A stretch of DNA of 64,000 bases. It comes from a bacterium CG_4_9_14_3_um_filter_65_15. Its GTDB lineage: Bacteria; Krumholzibacteriota; Krumholzibacteriia; LZORAL124-64-63. The stretch spans positions 197,621-261,620 of the forward strand of contig PFVX01000079.1 in assembly GCA_002790835.1 (NCBI GenBank), read 5' to 3'. The notes beneath the pieces were generated by a model. It worked only from the letters and a program-made list of their open reading frames with translations, did no database searches and was not told the DNA's origin. This document shows, one piece after another, positions 27,989 to 37,900 of the stretch. The stretch's first letter is position 1; every line of letters begins with the position of its first letter. Made by a program: the position numbers and the translations under genes.

Positions 27989-29190
27989 AATCCAGCATGC
28001 TCTTTCCCGACCCCTCCGGGGATCTCTGCGATTTTCTGGATCGGCTGCCCGGGCTTCTGGAGCGGGCCCGGCCCCAGAAATCCCGCCACCGCGACCGGCT
28101 TCCCCAGGGCGTGGAAGAACTCTCCAATCTTCTGACCATCGACCGGGATCACCTCCCGCCCGACTACATGGCCCGGCCCCCCCTGCTGGCGGCCTACCTC
28201 CACTACTTCCTGCCCTGGAACCTGGTGCGCCAGGTCCGGCTCCTGGGGGGGCTGGCGGCTCACCTGGATCTGAAACCCGACGCGAGCATCGTGGACGTGG
28301 GCGCCGGACCCCTGACCTTTGCCCTGGCGATGTGGCTGGCCTTGCCACAGCTGCGCACGCGCCGGCTGGACATCACCGCCGAGGACCGGACCGATGCTCC
28401 CATGCGGGTCGGGCGGGACCTGCTGCGGTCCCTGGATTCCGCGGGGTCCTGGCGGGTGGCGTTGTCGCGGCCCGCGGGAATGGGGGGCAGGCAGGGGAGT
28501 TCCGGGACCCCCCGCAGGAAAGCCGATCTGCTGGTGGCGGCCAACGTCATGAATGAGATTCCCCGGGGTGCACACCGCACCGCCGGGAACCCCGGCGCTT
28601 CCCTTCAGGCGCTGTTGCGCAGCTGGGAGCGGAGGTTGACCCCGCACGGCCGGATCCTCGTGATCGAGCCCGGGGTGCGCGATGCGTGCCGCATGCTGAC
28701 GGATCTGCGGGGGCTGGCGCTGGAACGCGGTTGGCGGGTGGTGTCCCCCTGCCCGCATCAACTGGAGTGTCCGCAACCGGGGATCGGCCGGCGGCCATGG
28801 TGTCATTTCGCCTTCGCGACCGGCAAGGTTCCCCACTGGCTGGAGGAGCTGGGCCTCCAGGCTGGCCTGCCCAAGGAGAGGGCGAGCCTGGGCTTTTTGC
28901 TGCTGGAACGGGCCGACGCCGTCACGGCGGACCAGCCTGCCGGCGGCCTCCTGCCCATGCGCGTCGTATCCGACCCCTTCGATCTCCCGGAGGCCCGGCG
29001 GGGAGTTTACGGCTGCACGGCCCGGGGCATGGTCCTGCTGGAGCTGGGGGCGGGGTCCACGCCGCCCCAGGGCGACCTGCTGGAAGTGCGCGAACCGTCC
29101 GGGAAGCGGAAGGACAAAAAATCCGGGGCGCTCATCATCGGCGCCCCGGAAGCGAATTCTCCCCCGTCCCGCGGGCCTAGAAAGCGCTGA
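27985..29190 (+). CDS. Rsm22-like putative SAM-dependent methyltransferase
   Basis: PPDYMARPPLLAAYLHYFLPWN; SIVDVGAGPLTFALAMWLA; ADLLVAANVMNEIP; overlaps hldD by 4 nt. Confidence 0.6.
   Translation: MKSSMLFPDPSGDLCDFLDRLPGLLERARPQKSRHRDRLPQGVEELSNLLTIDRDHLPPDYMARPPLLAAYLHYFLPWNLVRQVRLLGGLAAHLDLKPDASIVDVGAGPLTFALAMWLALPQLRTRRLDITAEDRTDAPMRVGRDLLRSLDSAGSWRVALSRPAGMGGRQGSSGTPRRKADLLVAANVMNEIPRGAHRTAGNPGASLQALLRSWERRLTPHGRILVIEPGVRDACRMLTDLRGLALERGWRVVSPCPHQLECPQPGIGRRPWCHFAFATGKVPHWLEELGLQAGLPKERASLGFLLLERADAVTADQPAGGLLPMRVVSDPFDLPEARRGVYGCTARGMVLLELGAGSTPPQGDLLEVREPSGKRKDKKSGALIIGAPEANSPPSRGPRKR
29116..29149 (-). terminator. Intrinsic terminator for the heme-barrel/cytochrome operon, inside the Rsm22-like ORF
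   Basis: ccggggcgc (29123-29131) / gcgccccgg (29141-29149), 9 bp, with aaaaaa at 29116-29121 (U tract on minus). Confidence 0.85.
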
Positions 29191-30379
29191 CGATGCCGAC
29201 CGCTCCGCGGCTCGCTCCATGCTCGACGTCGTAGGTGAATTCCACCGTCAACCTCAGATTGCGCCGATGCAGCCGGGTCACCGCCGCGGTGTAGGTCTCG
29301 TAGTCCGCCGCATCCAGACCCGAATCGATCCGGTTGTACAGCAGGGTCACATAGTGGCGCGAGCGATCCTGTTGCGGGCTGATCACCACTTCGCCCACCA
29401 GGCCCGTCGTTTCGGCATCGATGGAACCGGGCAGGAACAGCGGATTGGTATCCCGGCGCCGGAGATATTGGAAGGAGCCGTCCAGGGTTCCGTTGCCGGC
29501 CTTGAGGTCGAGTCCGTGGAAGAGCAGGCTGTTGCGGAAGACCGTGCCCGCTGAAGCGAGCTTGGGATTCTGCCCGAGCTCGTCCCCGTAGTACCCGAAG
29601 AGACCCACGCTCACGTTGTCGGTGACTCCCTGGCCCACCCTCAGGAAGAAGTTCTTGTACTTGTCGCTGTCGAAACCGGTGGCCTCGGCGGGGTCCTTGC
29701 CGTTGCCGTTGAGAACCATGGCGGTCAGCAGCGTGCCGCTGCGCTCGAGGTCATAATTGACGATGACGCCGCGGTCGTAGGCCAGGTTGGTGTTGGACAG
29801 GCCGATCTTCGACTTGTAGATCAGGTAGTCCTCGTAGGTCAGCCGCAGTTCCCGCTTCATCAACGGGTCGCAGGCCTGGAATTGTCCCACCAGGATGTCG
29901 AGGGGACGGCCGCCGAGGTCGTTGAAGTGGATGTAGGCGTCCTCGACGCCCGCGACCTCGCCCTTCTCCGACATGTAGAAGTAGAAGTAGTAGCCGATGC
30001 CCCGGGACAGGGCTCCGCCCGAAAGGAGTTTCAACCCGAAGGGCATCTGCATGTCGGCCTGCAGCTCGTCTTCCTCGTTCTTCTGCAGGGTCGCGAAGGC
30101 GTCGAACCGTACGGCCACCGGGAAATCCTTGTTCAAGTGCAGCAGGTCGTCACCCGCGCTGATGTAGTCGCGGTCCTTTTCCTCCTCCGGGATGATGAAT
30201 CCGTTGGCTGCGAACTCGTCCCCGAAGGGCTTGAGGCGCGGGAAGGGGGTGTGGCAGGTGGTGCAGCTCAGCTTGTAGCGCCGCGCGAAGGCGGGGATGG
30301 CGCCGGCTGCGTCGGGCAACAGCATGACCGCGGTGGTGACCGCGAGCAGGAACAAACTAAGATTGTTGCGAGTCTTCAT
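29177..30379 (-). CDS. Putative outer-membrane beta-barrel with one N-terminal CXXCH heme motif
   Basis: Signal peptide then IPAFARRYKLSCTTCHTPFPRLKPFGDEFAANGF, followed by about 330 aa of alternating amphipathic strands ending in F. Confidence 0.75.
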   Translation of the reverse strand: MKTRNNLSLFLLAVTTAVMLLPDAAGAIPAFARRYKLSCTTCHTPFPRLKPFGDEFAANGFIIPEEEKDRDYISAGDDLLHLNKDFPVAVRFDAFATLQKNEEDELQADMQMPFGLKLLSGGALSRGIGYYFYFYMSEKGEVAGVEDAYIHFNDLGGRPLDILVGQFQACDPLMKRELRLTYEDYLIYKSKIGLSNTNLAYDRGVIVNYDLERSGTLLTAMVLNGNGKDPAEATGFDSDKYKNFFLRVGQGVTDNVSVGLFGYYGDELGQNPKLASAGTVFRNSLLFHGLDLKAGNGTLDGSFQYLRRRDTNPLFLPGSIDAETTGLVGEVVISPQQDRSRHYVTLLYNRIDSGLDAADYETYTAAVTRLHRRNLRLTVEFTYDVEHGASRGAVGIVSAF

Positions 30380-30393
30380 GACGGAACTCCCTT

Positions 30394-31737
30394 TCAATCG
30401 TAGACCTCGACCCAGGTGACGGCTTCGTTGACCAGCTGCGGTGCGGCTTCCTCGGCCGGAACCTGGAGGAATTCGGCCACCGGGCCGACCAGCTTGCTGT
30501 AGTAGAGCGCGGCCCGGAATGAGACACGGCCCGGAGCGAGGTCATCGGGGAGGTTCCAGGTGTAGGTCTCCACCTTGGTCTCGCGGGGCCCGATGCGGTA
30601 GTCGACGCCCTGGGAGGCGGTGTTCCACTGCTGGATGGTCATGCGTCCCTGGGAATCGAAATAGGGCATGCGGAAGATGCGGTCGCCCACGGGCACGCCG
30701 TCGCGCTGGACGCCGGCAAATCCCGGCCGGTCCAGGGGGATGCCCATATCATGGTAGGCCAGCACGTCGGCGGCGATGGTGTACTCCTCGCCGTCGAAGC
30801 CCTTCTTGTCCACCGGCAGATCCCAGGTCTTGCCCTCGCTGTCGGTGGCGGTCACGTGCAACCAGACGATGCGGTCCTCGACCGATCCGGTGGGGACCTT
30901 GTGCCCGCACTTGCCGTTGAACAGCTGGACGTTGACCACGGCGGTGCCGTCGTACTCCACCTCACGCTCCAGGGGGTTCATCCGCAGCTCGATGGCGCCG
31001 TTCACCTTGCCCGGGTCGTGCGCCCCGTGGAAGAGGTGCTGGGCGATCTTGCCCTCGGCGCCCATCTTGGCCGAAGTACCCTTGGCCTTGGGCATGTGGC
31101 AGTCCTGGCATTGGACGCCCTGCGCGAAATATGGTCCCTCTTTCCATTCGAGGTGGGTGCTCTTGACCCATACCCCGTAGGGGCTCATCTCGTTGTGACA
31201 GATGCCGCAGAAGTCTCCGGTCTTGAGGAAGTCGTTCTCGACCGTGTCGTGGTGGGGCGATGCCACGCCGGGCTTGGGTCCCTGCTTGAGTCGTCCCGGT
31301 TCGCTGATGCCGTTGAAGTTGTGGGGCACGTCCCCGGCGAACCCCGTGATGGTGTGGCAGTGGTCGCAGTGAACCGACTCGTTGGCGCGGCTGCCCTCCT
31401 CGGGCAGCGGGGGGGGCGTGTCGCCGGCCAGGAATGCGGTCGGGGCATGGCACCCGTTGCACCCGGCCTTGACCCCGGCCACCTTCGCGTCCTTCTCGGC
31501 GTGGGGAACCGCCAGCTTGAAGTACTCGATCTCGTCCCAGTGGTGGGTGTAGGCTCGGCTCATCATCGATTGGGTCCACTGCTGGTAGATGTTGTCGTGG
31601 CAGCTCGCGCACACCCCCGGCTTTTCGTAGTCAGCGTAGGACCTGGTGCCATAGGCGTCTTCGCCCGCCGGGATCGCGGCCGCCATACCCGGAAGCAGGA
31701 GCACGACGAGGCACACCAACGTCTTCCTTGATATCAT
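30394..31737 (-). CDS. Pentaheme c-type cytochrome, cytochrome c554-like
   Basis: Signal peptide and five CXXCH motifs: CASCH, CNGCH, CDHCH, CGICH, CQDCH; beta-rich C-terminal domain. Confidence 0.88.
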   Translation of the reverse strand: MISRKTLVCLVVLLLPGMAAAIPAGEDAYGTRSYADYEKPGVCASCHDNIYQQWTQSMMSRAYTHHWDEIEYFKLAVPHAEKDAKVAGVKAGCNGCHAPTAFLAGDTPPPLPEEGSRANESVHCDHCHTITGFAGDVPHNFNGISEPGRLKQGPKPGVASPHHDTVENDFLKTGDFCGICHNEMSPYGVWVKSTHLEWKEGPYFAQGVQCQDCHMPKAKGTSAKMGAEGKIAQHLFHGAHDPGKVNGAIELRMNPLEREVEYDGTAVVNVQLFNGKCGHKVPTGSVEDRIVWLHVTATDSEGKTWDLPVDKKGFDGEEYTIAADVLAYHDMGIPLDRPGFAGVQRDGVPVGDRIFRMPYFDSQGRMTIQQWNTASQGVDYRIGPRETKVETYTWNLPDDLAPGRVSFRAALYYSKLVGPVAEFLQVPAEEAAPQLVNEAVTWVEVYD

Positions 31738-31838
31738 ACTAAGCTCCTATGAAATAAACAGTTAACCCCTCCCTCGCAGGTGAACCCTAGGAAATATTCC
31801 TGGAACAAACCAGAGAAATTCTTTGAATTCGAGAATGG

Positions 31839-32732
31839 TCAATCGCGGTTCTGGAAGATTCCCGCTACGCCGGCCACGACCAGGGCGGCGCCGGCCAGGG
31901 TGTAGACGGTGACGGCCTCGTCGAGGATCAACCAGCCCAAGAGAACGGCGATGACGGGGTTGGCGTAGGCGTAGGTGGAGACGATGGCCGTCGGCAACAG
32001 CCGGAGGGTGGACATATAGGAGGTGAAGGCGATCACCGACCCGAACACGACGAGGTAACCCCAGGCCAGCCAGGCTTGTCCGGTGGGCGAGGGCAGGGGC
32101 TCGCCGCGCAGCAGGATCACCACGAGAAAACCGACGGCGCCGAAGGCCTGCTGCCAACCGCTGATTGCGCGGATGGACAAGTCGGGTTTGCGTCGTTGAA
32201 ACCACATCGATCCCAGCGCCCAGCAGAAGGGTGCGGCCAGGAGGCCGACCACGGCCATGATATCCGCCCGGACGCCCGTGCGCAGGATCGGCCAGGTGAG
32301 CAGGCCCACCCCGGCGAACCCCAGGAGGATGGCCCCGACCATCTTGGCCCGCGGGCGGCGCCGGTCGGCGACGATGGCGATCAATTCGAACCAGATGGGC
32401 ATGGAGGCGACGAGCAGGGCGGCCAGGCCGCTGCTGGCCCGCATCTCGGCCCAGGTCACCAGCCCGTTGCCGCCCACCCACAGGAGGATGCCGCTGCCCG
32501 CGAAGACGCCGATCTCGTCCCGGCGCAAACGCAGCCGCTCTCCGCGCAGACGGGCCCAGCCGAGGAGGAAAGCCGAGGCCGCAACCACCCGCATGAAGGC
32601 CATGGTGAAGGGAGGAAATCCCGAACCATCGCGAACCGCCAAGCGAATGGCCAGGTAGGTGCTGCCCCAGACGACGTACACCACCAGCAGGTGGAGCAGA
32701 CCGCGACGGTCCAGTTCCTGGCGTTGGGTCAA
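31839..32732 (-). CDS. EamA/DMT-superfamily transporter
   Basis: LLHLLVVYVVWGSTYLAIRLAVRDGSGFPPFTMAFMRVVAA; about 10 TM helices; C-terminal TYAYANPVIAVLLGWLILDE. TTG start assumed at 32732. Confidence 0.88.
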   Translation of the reverse strand: MTQRQELDRRGLLHLLVVYVVWGSTYLAIRLAVRDGSGFPPFTMAFMRVVAASAFLLGWARLRGERLRLRRDEIGVFAGSGILLWVGGNGLVTWAEMRASSGLAALLVASMPIWFELIAIVADRRRPRAKMVGAILLGFAGVGLLTWPILRTGVRADIMAVVGLLAAPFCWALGSMWFQRRKPDLSIRAISGWQQAFGAVGFLVVILLRGEPLPSPTGQAWLAWGYLVVFGSVIAFTSYMSTLRLLPTAIVSTYAYANPVIAVLLGWLILDEAVTVYTLAGAALVVAGVAGIFQNRD

Positions 32733-32901
32733 GGCTGCTCCTCGGCACGAGTGGCGTGTGGGGGGTTGTCGCAATATAACCTGCGGGCGGCTCCTCCCCA
32801 AACCCAGCCTGCGGGCCGGTGGGGGCGGCGCCCCTTGACCCCGGTGCGGACGGCGCGTTAGGTTTCGGCGGTCGATTCTTCCGCAACCAAGGCAGGGAAA
32901 G

Positions 32902-34212
32902 ATGATTGAACGGTACGCAAGCGCCGCAATGACCCGGATCTGGTCCGACGAGAACCGTTTTCGGATCTGGCAGGAAGTGGAAACCACCGTCTGTGAGGTG
33001 CGGGCTGAGTTGGGGCAAATCCCCGCCGAGGCGGCCGGGGAGATCCGCGCCAAGGGTGGATTCGACACCGCGCGGGTCCTGGAGATCGAGAAAACGGTCC
33101 AGCACGACGTGATCGCGTTCTTGACCAGCATGGCCGAACACATCGGGCCGGCCAGTCGTTTCGTGCACCAGGGCATGACCAGCAGCGACCTGCTGGACAC
33201 GTCCTTCGCCCTGCAGATCCACGAGGCCGGCGGAGTCCTGCGCGCGGCATTGGTGGACCTGCTCGCGGCGGTGGAAAAGCGGGCCGTCGAACACCGGGAC
33301 ACCGTCATGATGGGCCGCAGCCATGGGATCCACGCCGAGCCCACGACCTTCGGTCTGAAACTGCTGGTCTACTGGAGCGCGCTGGAGCGGGGCTTGCGCC
33401 GCCTCGACGCCGCCCAGGAGCAGATCGCCTACGGCCAGATGTCCGGGGCCGTCGGCACCATCGCCCATCTGGATCCCGAAGTGGAAAAGCGGGTCATGGC
33501 GAGGCTGGGTTTGCAGGTGGATCCGGCGTCCACCCAGATCGTCCAGCGCGACCGTCACGCAACCTGGCTGTCGGCGGTCGCCGTGCTGGGCGCGACCATC
33601 GAGCAGATGGCCGTGGAGATCCGCAACCTGCAGCGCACCGACGTGCACGAGGTGGAAGAACCCTTCGGCAAGGGTCAGAAGGGCAGCTCGGCCATGCCCC
33701 ACAAGAAGAACCCCATCGTCTCGGAAAAGCTCACGGGCATGGCCCGGCTGCTGCGGGGATTCGCCCACACCGGCATGGAGAACGTGGCGCTGTGGCACGA
33801 GCGGGACATCTCGCACAGCTCCGTCGAACGCATCATTTTTCCCGACGCCTGCCACGTGCTGCACCACATGCTCACGCGCATGACCTGGCTCATCGACGGT
33901 CTGGTCGTGTATCCCCAGAACATGCGGGACAACATGGCCAAGGTGCGCCAGATGTACTTCAGCCAGGCGGTCCTGCTGGCCCTGACCGAGGCCGGGGTGA
34001 GCCGGGAAGAGGCCTACGCCTGGGTGCAGGCCGCTGCCATGAAGGTGTGGGACGAGGGCCGGGCCTTCCGGGAGACCCTGGGCGAGGATGAACGCATCAC
34101 CGGTCGGGTTTCCGCAACCCTCCTGGATCGCTGCTTCGACCTGGATCACCAGCTGAGGAATATCCCGCATATCTTCGAACGGACACTGGCCTTGAATGAT
34201 TGGTCGGCATAG
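32902..34212 (+). CDS. purB: Adenylosuccinate lyase
   Basis: HQGMTSSDLLDTSFALQ; GRSHGIHAEPTTFGLK; GSSAMPHKKNPIVSEKLTG signature. Confidence 0.96.
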   Translation: MIERYASAAMTRIWSDENRFRIWQEVETTVCEVRAELGQIPAEAAGEIRAKGGFDTARVLEIEKTVQHDVIAFLTSMAEHIGPASRFVHQGMTSSDLLDTSFALQIHEAGGVLRAALVDLLAAVEKRAVEHRDTVMMGRSHGIHAEPTTFGLKLLVYWSALERGLRRLDAAQEQIAYGQMSGAVGTIAHLDPEVEKRVMARLGLQVDPASTQIVQRDRHATWLSAVAVLGATIEQMAVEIRNLQRTDVHEVEEPFGKGQKGSSAMPHKKNPIVSEKLTGMARLLRGFAHTGMENVALWHERDISHSSVERIIFPDACHVLHHMLTRMTWLIDGLVVYPQNMRDNMAKVRQMYFSQAVLLALTEAGVSREEAYAWVQAAAMKVWDEGRAFRETLGEDERITGRVSATLLDRCFDLDHQLRNIPHIFERTLALNDWSA

Positions 34213-34282
34213 CCTATTTTATGGTATTGGAATTGCAAATTCGACCACGGACGGCATTTGTGACAATTCCGTGGCAGAGTGG

Positions 34283-34310
34283 TTGACTGGACCCGATTGC
34301 CCGTTATAGA
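34283..34310 (+). promoter_or_regulatory. Predicted sigma70-type promoter for the tetraheme cytochrome gene
   Basis: ttgact (34283-34288), 16 nt, tataga (34305-34310); about 65 nt before the ATG. Confidence 0.6.
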
Positions 34311-34375
34311 TTTGGCAGCGTCTGGGGAGTCCAACCGTCCATGGCAATCAACACCCGATTTGGGGAGGATGCGAA

Positions 34376-34783
34376 ATGCGGAAGTTCAACCTGCTGGTAC
34401 TCTTCGTTTTGGTGGCCGGCCTGGCGGCCTATGCCTATGCTGAGGGCATTCCCGAGAAGATCACCATCGACGATTGCGCCAAGAAGAAGTCGGCTGTGGA
34501 ATTTCCCCACAAGGCCCACTTTGAGCGTACCAAGTGTGAAATCTGCCACCACGTCAACGAGGGTCTGACCGCCGAGAACTTCGCGGAAATGGAAGTCAAG
34601 GCTTGCGGGACCTGCCACGTGGAGCCCGAGAAGGCCGAAACGCCTATCTGCAGCAGCAGCAGCACGAAGAAGAATCCTTTCCACATTCTTTGCATCAGCT
34701 GTCACAAGGACGCCGTGGCGGAGAATGCGGAATCCAAGGCACCGACCAAGTGCACCGCGTGCCATCTCAAGCCTGCGGAGTAA
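34376..34783 (+). CDS. Tetraheme cytochrome c3/c7-like periplasmic protein
   Basis: Signal peptide, FPHKAHF, and four CXXCH motifs: CEICH, CGTCH, CISCH, CTACH. Confidence 0.88.
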   Translation: MRKFNLLVLFVLVAGLAAYAYAEGIPEKITIDDCAKKKSAVEFPHKAHFERTKCEICHHVNEGLTAENFAEMEVKACGTCHVEPEKAETPICSSSSTKKNPFHILCISCHKDAVAENAESKAPTKCTACHLKPAE

Positions 34784-34815
34784 CCAGGCGACGGTTCGTC
34801 CTGGAGTGAGGACAC

Positions 34816-34843
34816 CGCCCCGGCCCATCGGCCGGGGCGTTTT
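34816..34843 (+). terminator. Intrinsic terminator after the tetraheme cytochrome
   Basis: cgccccggcc-catc-ggccggggcg (perfect 10 bp) followed by tttt. Confidence 0.9.
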
Positions 34844-34944
34844 CATTTGGCGACCGATTTCATTGCATCTTTGCTCCGGCGGTTCCCGGTGCTAGATTGT
34901 GGGCTCACGATCGATCTGCGCACCTTCGGCAAGGGAGCGACGCG

Positions 34945-37900
34945 GTGGCCCAGGCGCACCCCCTCGACGAGAGTTTTTCGACCATTCCCGTTGCCCAGTA
35001 TGATGACTCCGGCTTGCGCTCCTACCTCAAGGAGCACGGCCTGACTTTGGCGCCGGGCGAAGCCCGCAAGATCTCCGATCTCCTGGGACGTGATCCCACC
35101 CTCACCGAACTGACCCTGTTCGACACCATGTGGAGCGAGCACTGTTCCTACAAGAGCAGCCGTCCGCACCTGAAGGCCAACCTGCCCACGACCGGAAGCA
35201 ACGTGGTGGTCGGCCCGGTGGAGGATGCGGGCATCGTCGAGTTCGGGGAATTCCAGGGCACGCGATACGGCATCATCCTGGCCCACGAGTCCCACAACCA
35301 CCCCAGCCAGGTCATGCCCGTGGAGGGCGCGGCCACGGGCATCGGCGGTATCGTGCGCGACGTGTATTGCATGGGGGGAAGGGTCATCGCGTCCCTGGAT
35401 CCGCTGCGATTCGGCTGGCCCGTGGCCGAGGACGAGGCGAATGCCGCCCATCACCTGGACATCGCCCGCGACGTGGTGCGCGGGATCTGGGAATACGGCA
35501 ACGCCATCGGCGTACCCAACCTGGGCGGGGACGTCTACTTCCATCCCAGCTTCAACGAGAACTGCCTGGTCAACGTGGTGGCCGTGGGGTTGGTCGAGAC
35601 CGACCACATCACCCACAGCCGGGTGCCGGCAGCCGCAAAGGACGAGCCCTACGATCTGATCCTGGTGGGCAAGCCCACCGACTGGTCGGGCATGGGGGGC
35701 GCAGCCTTCGCTTCGGCGACGCTGGACGCAGCCGCGGCCACCGAGAACAAGGGCAGCGTGCAGACTCCCGACCCGTTTCTCAAACGCATTCTGTCGGTGG
35801 CCAACCAGGCCATGCTCGAGTTCGCCCGCAGCGAGGGCGTGGAGATCGGCTTCAAGGATCTGGGCGCCGGAGGTGTGGCCTGCGTGACCAGCGAATTGGC
35901 CGACGCGGGGGGCTTCGGTTGTGATGTGGACCTGGCGAAGGTCCACCGCATCGCCGGCCTGCCGGCGCGGGTCTGTGCCTGCAGCGAGACCCAGGAGCGC
36001 TACGGGATCGCGGTGCCTGCCCGGCTCACCGAAAATATCCTGAAGATCTACAACGAGGATTTCGCCTTGCCGACGCTCTACCAGGGGGCTTGTGCGGCTC
36101 GCATCGGACGGGTGGCCACCGACGGGAACTACGTGCTGCGCCTGGGCGGGGATATCCTCTGCCACGCGCCCATCCGCACCATCACCGAAGGCATACGATA
36201 CGACCGGCTCGCCCAGGCCCCTGAGGTGGAAGCCGTGCCCGCTGACGCCCGGCTGCACGAGGCCCCCCGGGACCGGATCGCCGAGGAGTGGCTGGCTTTG
36301 ATGTGCCATCCCAACCTGTGCAGTCGGGAGTACGTCTACCGTCATTACGACAGCGAGGTCCAGGCGGGCACCATCCTGCGGCCGGGTGAAGCCGACGCGG
36401 GAGTTGTGGCCCCTGTGCCGGGATGGATGCGGGCCATTGCGGTGTCGGCCGACGGCAACCCCCTGCTGGGACTCGCCGACCCCTACCTGGCCGGCGTGGC
36501 GGCTGTGGTGGAGGCCTGCCGCAACGTGGCTTGCGTGGGCGGCGAACCCGCAGCCGTGACCGACTGCCTGAACTTCGGCAATCCGGAACAACCGGAAGCC
36601 TTCTGGCAATTCACCGAGGCGGTGCGCGGGGTGGGTGACGCCTGCCGGGGCATCGGCCTGTACGCCCGGCCGGACGCCCCTCTGCCGGTCATCAGCGGCA
36701 ATGTGAGCTTCTACAACCAGAGCAGCAGCGGCCGCAGCGTGGCTCCTTCGCCCATCGTGGCCTGTGTCGGGATGGTCGAGGACTACAGCCGGTGCCGCTC
36801 CCAGCGTTTCAAGCAGGCCGGGGACAAGGTGATCCTCGTGGGTAGGCGCAGGCCCGAGACCGCCGGTTCGGTCTATCGGGATGCGGGATTCCAGGCCGGC
36901 CGTCCGGCGGTACCGCCGCTTGACCTGGAAGCCGCGCGCCGGGAAATCCGCGCGGTCATCGATCTGGTCCAGGCCGGTTTGGCCACCGCGGTCCACGACA
37001 TCGGAGACGGCGGGTTGGCCGCTTGTCTCAGTGAAATGGCCATGGGCCTGGAGGGTGCGGCGATCCGCGGCGCCGCCATCACCCTGCCCGATGACGGGGA
37101 ATTGACCGCCCGCGAAATCCTGTTCGCGGAAGCGGGCGGTTTCGTACTGACGATTTCCCCCACGGTCATGGCCCCGGTTTCCGAGGTCCTGACCAAGGCC
37201 CAGGTGTTCTGGGCGGTCCTGGGCGAGGTGACCGACGAGGGCAGCTTGACCGTGACGGACACCGATGGGACCCAGGTCGCGGCGCTGGATGTTTCGGTCA
37301 TGACCCGCGCCTGGCAAAGTGCGCTGCCCCGGTTGTTGGGCGGTGAGGCCGCCGCCGCAGCCGTGCCGGACCTCGCCGCACTCGATCCGGACCCCGTTAC
37401 CGACGCCCAGGCGAGCCCCGCCGCCGTAGCGGTCGGGAGGCGACCCCGCATCGCCGTGGTCCAGTTGCCGGGAGTCAACTGCGAGATGGAATCGGCCCTG
37501 CTTCTGGATCGCTTCGGCGCCGAGGCGGAGATCTTCCGCTGGACACGGCCCGCCGCCGAGCTGGAGAAGTTCGACGGCTACCTGATCCCCGGTGGGTTCT
37601 CCTACCAGGACCGGGTGCGCGCCGGCGCCATCGCGGCCAAGGATCCGCTCCTGCGCATCCTGCTGGAAGCCGCGGAAAAGGGTCGGCCCATCCTGGGCAT
37701 CTGCAACGGGTGTCAGGTTCTGGTGGAGGCGGGGCTGGTGCCCGGCCGCGAGCCCGGAGCCGTGGAAATCGCCCTGGGACCCAATCGTTTCCCGGGTCGC
37801 CAGGGATACTACGCCAACTGGGTGGCGGTGGAGCGGCATCCCGACGCCGTTTCCCCCTTCGTGGAGGGGCTGCAGGAATCCCTGCCCTTGCCGGTGGCCC

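Noticed and set aside
31762-34170. 802-aa minus-strand ORF opposite purB
   Set aside because: Antisense of purB running into a non-coding frame of the DMT transporter; no recognisable domain.
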